Shown here in pieces: positions 32,005 to 36,719 of a stretch of DNA of 62,973 nt. Positions within the stretch are counted from its first letter, which is position 1. Each line of letters opens with the position of its first letter. A program made the translations under genes and the position numbers. The stretch is taken from NCBI RefSeq assembly GCF_006335115.1, contig NZ_VDMJ01000035.1, positions 1 through 62,973 on the forward strand. The letters run 5' to 3'. The stretch comes from Streptomyces sp. NP160. GTDB lineage: Bacteria; Actinomycetota; Actinomycetes; Actinomycetales; Quadrisphaeraceae. A model generated the notes under the pieces. The model was not told where the DNA came from and searched no databases. It worked only from the letters and a program-made list of their open reading frames with translations.

Positions 32005-32107
32005 CGGCCTCCTCGGCGGGCGCGACGCGCTCCGCCGTCCTGCGCGACCGCGAGAGCCGCCGCTCCGTCCACACGGCGAGGCGGTCGAGGACCACGCACA
32101 GCAGGAT
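31991..32107 (-). pseudogene. Relic of a GluD-like amino-acid ABC permease (C-terminal end only)
   Basis: A 38-codon open stretch (ILLCVVLDRLAVWTERRL, then a basic tail) matches the last helix and tail of the glutamate-transporter permease GluD, and ends in TGA at 31993-31991. An in-frame TAG lies immediately upstream (32110-32108), and nothing resembling the rest of the gene remains. In other actinobacteria (for example Streptomyces) gluABCD lies near recX with gluD facing it, which fits this orientation. I infer loss of the operon. Confidence 0.5.
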
Positions 32108-32144
32108 CTAGACCACCGCGTGACCGAGCCGTGACCTGCCCGGG

Positions 32145-32951
32145 TCAGCGACGCGGCGTCCGCGCCGACCCGGGCAGCCCGAAGCGCGTCACCACGCCGG
32201 AGGAGAAGAGCACGGAGTCCGGCTCGCGCCCGGCGAGGTCGGCGAGACCCAGGTCGGCCAGGAGCGAGTCCTCGAAGGCCTCCACGGACGCCGTGCGCAG
32301 CGGCCACGCGCCGTGCTCGTTGGGGACGTACCAGGTGCGGCCGACGTGCCGCTGGTGCAGGCCCCAGCGAGCGGTCAGGAAGCGCGGGAGCCCGTCGTCG
32401 TCGTGGGCGTCGGAGGGGGAGAGCTGCGGGCCGAGCGACAGCTCGAGCCGCTGGTGCACCCCCGAGCGGCGTCCCCGGCCCCGCAGCGCGTAGGCGACGC
32501 GCTGCTCGCCGCCGTCGGTCCTGCGCCCGAACGCCATGGACGACCACCGGTAGGGCAGTCCGAACGCCGCCCGCGCGCCGGCGACCACCACCAGCCGCGA
32601 GCACTCCAGGGTGACGAAGACGATGCCGCGGCGGCCGGTGTCGTCGACCGAGTACAGGCGCACGTTGGTCTCGAGGAACGTGCCCGCCCACGGCACCGCG
32701 GGCCCGACCTCCCGCGGCCCGAGGCCGGCGCCGACCATGCGGAACGGCACGAGCGCCACGTAGGTCGCGCCGGGCGAGGACGGGTGGGTGTCGGGGCGCA
32801 CGCCCGGTGGCATGAGGTGCGCGACGCGCTCCGGCGGCACCGCCCAGTGGAGGAAGGCGGCGTCCCGCCAGGCCTGCTCCATCATCACCGGGCCGTGCAG
32901 GGCGGGGGCGTCGGCGACCGCCTCGGTCGGAGGCGTCGGGGTGCTGCTCAC
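32145..32951 (-). CDS. DUF2071 (YqjF-like) protein
   Basis: The 268-residue protein has the DUF2071 layout: MMEQAWRDAAFLHWAVPPERVAHLMPPGVRPD, then TYVALVPFRMVGAGL and a beta-rich body resembling acetoacetate decarboxylase. Function is unknown. It is divergent from miaB; the ATG at 32951 leaves only 19 bp to the miaB GTG, so the miaB -10 element lies between the two starts. Confidence 0.85.
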   Translation of the reverse strand: MSSTPTPPTEAVADAPALHGPVMMEQAWRDAAFLHWAVPPERVAHLMPPGVRPDTHPSSPGATYVALVPFRMVGAGLGPREVGPAVPWAGTFLETNVRLYSVDDTGRRGIVFVTLECSRLVVVAGARAAFGLPYRWSSMAFGRRTDGGEQRVAYALRGRGRRSGVHQRLELSLGPQLSPSDAHDDDGLPRFLTARWGLHQRHVGRTWYVPNEHGAWPLRTASVEAFEDSLLADLGLADLAGREPDSVLFSSGVVTRFGLPGSARTPRR

Positions 32952-32958
32952 AGCGACC

Positions 32959-32964
32959 TATCCT
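32959..32964 (+). promoter_or_regulatory. -10 element of the original miaB promoter
   Basis: TATCCT sits exactly six bases before the GTG at 32971 and no Shine-Dalgarno sequence is present. Transcription would begin at or next to the start codon, giving a leaderless mRNA, a common arrangement in actinobacteria. The prophage end repeats this geometry at 51390. Confidence 0.55.
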
Positions 32965-33012
32965 CGACGGGTGGTCCTGCTTCAGCCTGCCGAGCGCACG
33001 TACGCCGTCCGC

Positions 33013-33055
33013 ACCTACGGGTGCCAGATGAACGCGCACGACTCCGAGCGCCTGG
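33013..33055 (+). repeat. attL core (43-bp direct repeat)
   Basis: Identical to 51435-51477. It lies within miaB codons for [14 protein letters not shown], so crossover occurs inside a conserved protein-coding segment that includes an iron-sulfur Cys. The left flank is host miaB and the right flank is phage. Confidence 0.95.
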
Positions 33056-33075
33056 ATCGTGTGTTTTCCTCCTGT

Positions 33076-33090
33076 GGATCGTACCGATCC
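33076..33090. promoter_or_regulatory. Palindrome just inside attL
   Basis: GGATCG-tac-CGATCC is a perfect dyad 21 bp inside the phage from the core, nested in a looser GTGTT/AACAC pair (33061-33065, 33092-33096). In the circular phage it would lie close to int, so it could bind the recombination factor or regulate int. No experiment supports either role here. Confidence 0.4.
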
Positions 33091-33128
33091 TAACACAAGG
33101 TATTGACTGCCGGATTTAGCCGCGTGTG

Positions 33129-33410
33129 TTAGTTATTTGGAATGTGGCATGTGTATTCGTTAGTTAGAGTGAGCCCCCGTCTGGTGACAGTGATCCAACC
33201 TTGAGCCTCTAGGACACTTTTTGCCCTATGAACGGCTAGGTTCTTCACTCCTACTGCATTACCTAGTTCTTCGATGCTGGGTGCATTGTTTCCGGTGATG
33301 TAGAAGCGTCTTGCAAGGGCCACACCTAGCATTCTTTGTGTAGGTGTGAGGTCTGTGTTCTCTAATGCGTGTGTGTAGTGGAAGTATGATTCTTCTCTTG
33401 TGGATAACAT
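33129..33410 (-). CDS. Winged-helix DNA-binding protein, candidate phage repressor
   Basis: The 93-residue protein has a predicted winged helix-turn-helix: TPTQRMLGVALARRF, APSIEELGNAVGVKNLAVHRAKSVLEAQGWI, then wing residues VTRRGLTL. An AAGGAG lies five bases before the ATG at 33410. It is the only leftward gene at the left end and faces the divergent early region. That is where an immunity repressor or Cro-like control protein usually lies. The family is not certain; an excisionase is the main alternative. Confidence 0.75.
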   Translation of the reverse strand: MLSTREESYFHYTHALENTDLTPTQRMLGVALARRFYITGNNAPSIEELGNAVGVKNLAVHRAKSVLEAQGWITVTRRGLTLTNEYTCHIPNN

Positions 33411-33521
33411 AATAACTCCTTAAGTGTGATGTACACATAATAATACTACGGGTATCATTAACATTAGAAGTCCCCCCGGTTCGTGGGAAAGCATAGCCGG
33501 GGAGGATTTCGCAAGTTTGGT

Positions 33522-33529
33522 GCTATACT
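33522..33529 (+). promoter_or_regulatory. Extended -10 promoter just upstream of a terminator
   Basis: TGCTATACT at 33521-33529 is an extended -10 (TGn plus TATACT). Predicted initiation near 33536 is only about three bases before the terminator stem at 33539, so the transcript would be a hairpin of roughly 45 nt. The downstream promoter at 33594-33622 shares the sequence TATACTTAGT. Confidence 0.5.
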
Positions 33530-33538
33530 TAGTACCAG

Positions 33539-33580
33539 CCCCCACGGGTAACTTTTGGGCTAGGGACCGTGGGGGTTTTT
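33539..33580 (+). terminator. Strong intrinsic terminator
   Basis: Stem CCCCCACGG (33539-33547) pairs with CCGTGGGGG (33567-33575), followed by five T residues. The 19-base loop is long. It would stop rightward transcription from the promoter at 33521 and insulate the repressor side from the early promoter. Confidence 0.85.
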
Positions 33581-33593
33581 CATGCCTAATTAG

Positions 33594-33622
33594 TTGACAC
33601 CTAAAATCGGTGCTCGTATACT
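33594..33622 (+). promoter_or_regulatory. Rightward sigma-70-type promoter
   Basis: TTGACA (33594-33599) and TATACT (33617-33622) are separated by 17 bp, a near-perfect consensus that is rare in this GC-rich host. It points into the gene-free structured region and the early genes at 34330. It is the best candidate for the main early promoter. Confidence 0.75.
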
Positions 33623-33688
33623 TAGTGTCATAGCAAGACCACTGTTTCACTGAAATAATGTGACCCTAGCCCAATGGATGACAAACGG

Positions 33689-33812
33689 TGTTGAAGTATT
33701 CCGGCCCCTGAACCGGTCAACAACAGGGTGGGTTCAAGTCCAGACTTGAGTGATGCCAATGTCTCACTCATTTAAGTGGTCTTCTTACCCTTCTTCTAAC
33801 ACGGACTTGAAC
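33689..33812 (+). ncRNA. Possible structured phage RNA
   Basis: Downstream of the consensus promoter, several complementary segments overlap. These are TGTTGA...TCAACA enclosing CCGG-8 nt-CCGG; TCAAGTC-ca-GACTTGA (33733 onward); TGAGTGA...TCACTCA; and a perfect 10-bp pair GTTCAAGTCC (33732-33741) with GGACTTGAAC (33803-33812). The last two compete for the same bases. This resembles a regulatory RNA more than a gene; no known family is recognised and it is not a tRNA. Confidence 0.35.
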
Positions 33813-33990
33813 GTTACTGACAGACAATGACGTACTGATCAGCCAGCCAGTAGTTAGACGGGTCACATCAATAAATCCCATGCACTAACTTGAACAACAT
33901 TAGAAGAATCAACACACCAAAGTGTTGGCACCAGAGTGTAAGCGCGTGTGATAACGAGGCACTTACAGCGGCATTGGTCTACTCAGTTAC

Positions 33991-34054
33991 GAGAGGATAC
34001 TGATACATGGTTTTGATCCCGCGTTTTTCGCGGTTTCTTTCTATGTATCCTCTC
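33991..34054 (+). other. Long hairpin with nested stem
   Basis: Outer arms GAGAGGATAC (33991-34000) and GTATCCTCTC (34045-34054) are perfectly complementary. Inside, CCGCG-TTTTT-CGCGG (34019-34033) forms a second stem followed by a T-rich run. It may terminate or process the long early leader, or be a protein-binding cruciform. Confidence 0.6.
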
Positions 34055-34095
34055 TAGGCACGCTGGGGGGGGATTGAATTATGCCTAAAATCAAA

Positions 34096-34182
34096 TACTC
34101 TCTCTTACTCTCTTAAAACATTACCTCTTACTCTCTCTTAAATTCTCTCTCACTCTCTTCTCACACACACTCTCACTTCATC
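34096..34182 (+). repeat. Pyrimidine-rich CTCT/TACTCTCT tract
   Basis: About 87 bases are almost purely C, T and scattered A on this strand, with repeated units TACTCTCT and CTCTCTTA and no G at all. The strong strand asymmetry and lack of coding potential suggest an easily unwound or protein-bound site, such as a replication origin. This is inference only. Confidence 0.6.
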
Positions 34183-34329
34183 AAATTGGTTGCTTCGCAA
34201 CCCTAGTTGGGGTGTATTGAATAATAGGTTGCAATAGTGGTTGGTGTAAGAATTAATGGACAACTGTGCCTAAATACCTTCCTGGAATAGTCGCTTAGAA
34301 TACTAAGTAGACGGTTATAGGGGGTGTAA

Positions 34330-34656
34330 ATGAGAGTGGAGCCAGCAGTATTAGCAGTACTAGGTACGGTGTTCGGCGGGGTAGGACTTAAAATAATCGA
34401 ACACTGGTTAGGTAAGAAGAAAGCAAAGACAGACCTAGCATCAGAACTAAGGGATGAACTAAGAGAGGACATGAAAGACCTTAGACAGCAGTTGAAAGAG
34501 GAGCGGGAACGTTCGGAACTGTGGGAAGAACGGTATTGGGAACTGAAGACAGGACAGTTGCTCATTAATGAGAAGGTTAGAACAATTGGAGAGGTATCAG
34601 AAGCGGTACACCCCGATGCGGGTCTAAGAGAAAGGTTGCAAGAGTTACCAGACTAA
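34330..34656 (+). CDS. Small membrane protein with coiled coil (holin-like candidate)
   Basis: The 108-residue protein has one N-terminal hydrophobic helix (AVLAVLGTVFGGVGLKIIEHWL) and then a long charged coiled coil (about 35-75, ELRDELREDMKDLRQQLKEE). A GGGGGTG ribosome site precedes ATG 34330. It is the first gene after the control region. The topology would suit a holin or membrane anchor, but no holin family is recognised. Confidence 0.7.
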   Translation: MRVEPAVLAVLGTVFGGVGLKIIEHWLGKKKAKTDLASELRDELREDMKDLRQQLKEERERSELWEERYWELKTGQLLINEKVRTIGEVSEAVHPDAGLRERLQELPD

Positions 34657-34666
34657 GGGAGGCAGC

Positions 34667-34906
34667 ATGTGCGTAGGTCATGGGGGAGGGTCATACACCG
34701 TCCGAGAGTACGTAACTCATGGAGAGTGGATGACGTTCAAGAGTGAAGAGGACTACTTGCTGTGGAGAGAGGTAGAGGACATGAAGCAGAACATGCCACC
34801 AGAGGCCCTAGAAGGCCGCTCAGAGGCTCAACTAAAAAGGTTGGCACCCTCCTTCCCAAAGTTTATTAAACGGTGCCCTGTGTGGCGTACAGCAATACCA
34901 ACGTAA
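34667..34906 (+). CDS. Hypothetical phage protein
   Basis: The 79-residue protein starts at ATG 34667 with a good GGGAGG five bases upstream, 10 bp after the previous stop. It is hydrophilic, with an acidic middle (EEDYLLWREVEDM) and a basic C-terminus (FIKRCPVWRTA). No domain is recognised. Confidence 0.65.
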   Translation: MCVGHGGGSYTVREYVTHGEWMTFKSEEDYLLWREVEDMKQNMPPEALEGRSEAQLKRLAPSFPKFIKRCPVWRTAIPT

Positions 34907-34940
34907 CGAAGGCGGTTGTTTGTGATAGAAGAAGAAAGGG

Positions 34941-34946
34941 TATACA
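34941..34946 (+). promoter_or_regulatory. Possible -10 element (TATACA)
   Basis: TATACACTAAGTCGTAGCAAAG here resembles the initiation region of the early promoter at 33617 (TATACTTAGTGTCATAGCAAG). The -35 is poor (TTGTGA at 15 bp or TTGTTT at 19 bp). A terminator follows about 55 bases later. Confidence 0.3.
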
Positions 34947-35000
34947 CTAAGTCGTAGCAAAGAAAGTATCAGTCATTGCTCCGTATTACACCGCCGATCA

Positions 35001-35029
35001 AGGGCCAGGCTAGCCACCTGGTCCTTTTT
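35001..35029 (+). terminator. Intrinsic terminator
   Basis: AGGGCCAGG (35001-35009) pairs with CCTGGTCCT (35017-35025; one G-T pair) and is followed by TTTTT. It lies between the 79-residue protein gene and the 35-residue zinc-ribbon-like gene, so it may act as an attenuator inside the early operon. Confidence 0.75.
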
Positions 35030-35048
35030 CTATTAGAGAGGATCACAC

Positions 35049-35156
35049 ATGTTGATAGACAGACACATCGAAGAGCACTTCTGCACACAGTGCCAGCGCC
35101 TCACAGACCGGACCCACAATCACGAAACAACATGGACTGGTTTCGTTCGCTGGTAA
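35049..35156 (+). CDS. Very small CxxC protein
   Basis: The 35-residue protein runs MLIDRHIEEHFCTQCQRLTD and then a His-rich end. His8 or His10, Cys12, Cys15 and the later His residues could bind one zinc. A GAGAGG ribosome site precedes ATG 35049. It was chosen over a longer 67-codon frame in another phase, which starts inside the terminator region without a ribosome site. Function unknown. Confidence 0.55.
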   Translation: MLIDRHIEEHFCTQCQRLTDRTHNHETTWTGFVRW

Positions 35157-35248
35157 AAATTATGCTTTTTAACAAGTGATGCTTCATAATGAACTCATCA
35201 AGGGGATGCTTGGCGGTGGACCCTTGAAATTTATTACGGAGCGTTACC

Positions 35249-35791
35249 ATGATAATTTCAATGAACAAGGAAGAACTAGCATTAGCAGCACTCATCGGAA
35301 CCAAGAGAACAGAAGAAAACAAGAACGGGCATCACATCGCAGAGTACAGACAGCAAGCATTCAACCTCTCAACAGAACAGGCCAACAGGCTAGGGGTACT
35401 GGCAGAAATGGCGGTACTTAAATGGTTAGGTGCCCCCTACAATGACAGAGACGTATGGATTGATTTCGTTCCACGCAGTGAGTACAGCAAGTTAAAAGGT
35501 AGACCAGACATACAGTGGCAAGGCATGGACATTGAGGTCCGCCGGGCGAACAAAGAAGTATCGCCCATCCCACTACGTAAGAAGGATCAGGGTTACATCG
35601 TCGTTCAGCCCTTCATCCCCTACGAACAACACTCTGAAACCGGCTTAATCCGCGTCGGCAGAGAAGTTCAATTGTTGGGGTGGGCACGATGGGATGACGA
35701 AACAACAAAACCGTGGTGGTCCAACGGTAGCAGCATGGTGGCCCTTGAGAAAAGACCCATGAATAGTTTCTTTGTTGGGGAGGCAGCATGA
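35249..35791 (+). CDS. PD-(D/E)XK nuclease-like phage protein
   Basis: The 180-residue protein has Glu53 in LAEMAVLKWLG, Asp87 in GRPDIQW and Glu96-Val-Arg98 in MDIEVRRA. They follow the core order of PD-(D/E)XK nucleases (Glu on helix 1, Asp on strand 2, E-x-K on strand 3), but with Arg in place of the catalytic Lys. It could be a recombination or restriction-type nuclease, or a catalytically altered binder. An ACGGAG precedes ATG 35249. The stop overlaps the next gene (ATGA). Confidence 0.65.
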   Translation: MIISMNKEELALAALIGTKRTEENKNGHHIAEYRQQAFNLSTEQANRLGVLAEMAVLKWLGAPYNDRDVWIDFVPRSEYSKLKGRPDIQWQGMDIEVRRANKEVSPIPLRKKDQGYIVVQPFIPYEQHSETGLIRVGREVQLLGWARWDDETTKPWWSNGSSMVALEKRPMNSFFVGEAA

Positions 35792-35877
35792 TTGAAGTAT
35801 TGGTCTTCCTGGCGGTGTTCATGAACCTAGTGTTTGCATGGATGCTCATCAAACAAATCAAACAAGACAGACGATAA
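35788..35877 (+). CDS. Tiny single-helix membrane protein
   Basis: The 29-residue protein (MIEVLVFLAVFMNLVFAWML, then basic KQIKQDRR) has one membrane helix and a positive C-terminus. ATG 35788 overlaps the previous stop and has GGGGAGG upstream. In a genome without a recognisable endolysin it is a lysis-protein candidate, by inference only. Confidence 0.6.
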   Translation: MIEVLVFLAVFMNLVFAWMLIKQIKQDRR

Positions 35878-35950
35878 TTTGCATTAGAAAGTGATAGTGC
35901 CATAATAGAACCATTAAGAGGGAAACCTTTGAACATTAGGAGGAAGCAAC

Positions 35951-36112
35951 GTGGTAGTGATTGGAGCATACGCGCTAGGCATGGTGATTGTCGGTGCGGG
36001 AGCAGTAGTAGGCAGCAAGGCTAAGGAAGCGTACAACAATTACACATGGCGTAAGGACACAGAAGCATTCCACGCTTACTGTGAGACACAGAAGCAGAAG
36101 GCCGCTCTATGA
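35951..36112 (+). CDS. Small membrane protein
   Basis: The 53-residue protein starts at GTG 35951 after a strong AGGAGG. One Gly-rich helix (VVVIGAYALGMVIVGAGAVV) precedes a charged tail with Tyr/Trp residues. The stop overlaps the next gene as ATGA. Function unknown; holin-like or virion-associated roles are possible. Confidence 0.6.
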   Translation: MVVIGAYALGMVIVGAGAVVGSKAKEAYNNYTWRKDTEAFHAYCETQKQKAAL

Positions 36113-36354
36113 GCGGCTTTCCTGGTGCAGCAGACGCTGTACGTCAATACATTGAAAAGAATCAGAAAGTCATACAGGGAGCCGCAGCGCGCAATGAGAA
36201 AGAGCGCAGAGAGTGGCTTAAGCAACAAGAGCAAACTGCTACTATTGACATTAAGAGTTGGCTGTTAGCCATAGAACTCGAACAACTAAGAAAGCAAGAA
36301 TCATTAGAAGCAGCCCTACAGGCTGCAAAGAACCACCGATACAAGAAAGCCTGA
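36109..36354 (+). CDS. Coiled-coil hypothetical protein
   Basis: The 81-residue, mostly helical and highly charged protein (NEKERREWLKQQEQ; LEQLRKQESLEAALQAAK) overlaps the small membrane protein gene by 4 bp. No membrane segment or recognised domain is present. Position just ahead of tail-fibre genes suggests a virion or assembly role. Confidence 0.65.
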   Translation: MSGFPGAADAVRQYIEKNQKVIQGAAARNEKERREWLKQQEQTATIDIKSWLLAIELEQLRKQESLEAALQAAKNHRYKKA

Positions 36355-36389
36355 CAGGCCACGAAGGGGGCCGGGGTTAAGGAAGAGAA

Positions 36390-36719
36390 ATGCCAGCACA
36401 AAGAAAAGACTTAGTACACGACGCAGGGACCAATTTCAACCTTGCAGTTCAATACCTAGACAACCTAGGTAATCCAGTAGACCTCACAACATTTACAGCA
36501 GTGCTCTCAGTTCTGGAAAGAGGAAGCGGACAGGTTCGTCTTACTTCCACCAGAGCGCCGGGCGTTGACGGATGGATCACCTTCAACATTCCACCTACAT
36601 CAAACGTCACATGGCCTCTAGGCAAGAGCGCATACACACTAGAAATCAAGGACGCACTACTCAACACCACTCGCTTGCTCTTCGGTGAATTAAACGTCAG
36701 AAGCGGGTACTCAGTATGA
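36390..36719 (+). CDS. Small tail/fibre-associated beta protein
   Basis: The 109-residue, beta-rich protein (DAGTNFNLAVQYLDNLGNPVD; VDGWITFNIPP; YTLEIKD) resembles the Ig-like N-terminal module of phage baseplate upper proteins. GGAAGAG precedes ATG 36390. It overlaps the fibre gene by 4 bp, so it probably links or chaperones the fibre. Confidence 0.6.
   Translation: MPAQRKDLVHDAGTNFNLAVQYLDNLGNPVDLTTFTAVLSVLERGSGQVRLTSTRAPGVDGWITFNIPPTSNVTWPLGKSAYTLEIKDALLNTTRLLFGELNVRSGYSV

Larger units (their letters stand above)
32971..33093 (+). pseudogene. miaB: Severed 5' end of miaB at the left prophage junction
   Basis: Codons 1-28 of host miaB (from VVLLQPAERTYAV through [13 protein letters not shown]) remain here. 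At 33056 the frame enters phage DNA and stops at 33093, giving a 40-residue peptide. Joining 32971-33055 to 51478-52952 restores an uninterrupted 519-codon reading frame, which proves the insertion point. The fragment keeps the first iron-sulfur Cys only and cannot be active. Confidence 0.9.
33411..34329. other. Gene-poor phage control region (0.9 kb)
   Basis: No frame here has a ribosome site and convincing protein. The stretch instead holds two promoters, a strong terminator, several hairpins and a pyrimidine-rich tract, each listed separately. Short frames that exist run through the terminator stem or lack starts. It may be the phage operator/origin region, and may encode small RNAs. Confidence 0.6.

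Noticed and set aside
33420-33650. Leftward 76-codon frame
   Set aside because: It runs through both arms of the strong terminator and two promoters, and has no ribosome site.
33660-33770. Possible tRNA (GGTTCAAGTCC T-arm-like string, a central hairpin and a later CCA)
   Set aside because: The T-stem has mismatches, no 7-bp acceptor pairs across the ends, and the candidate anticodon loop has eight bases and lacks U33. Kept only as a structured region.
34976-35179. Rightward 67-codon frame
   Set aside because: It starts before the terminator without a ribosome site. The 35-codon frame at 35049 in another phase has one and encodes a CxxC motif.
35878-35950. Additional small gene
   Set aside because: Only 73 bases with no start plus ribosome site; treated as a spacer carrying the ribosome site of the next gene.
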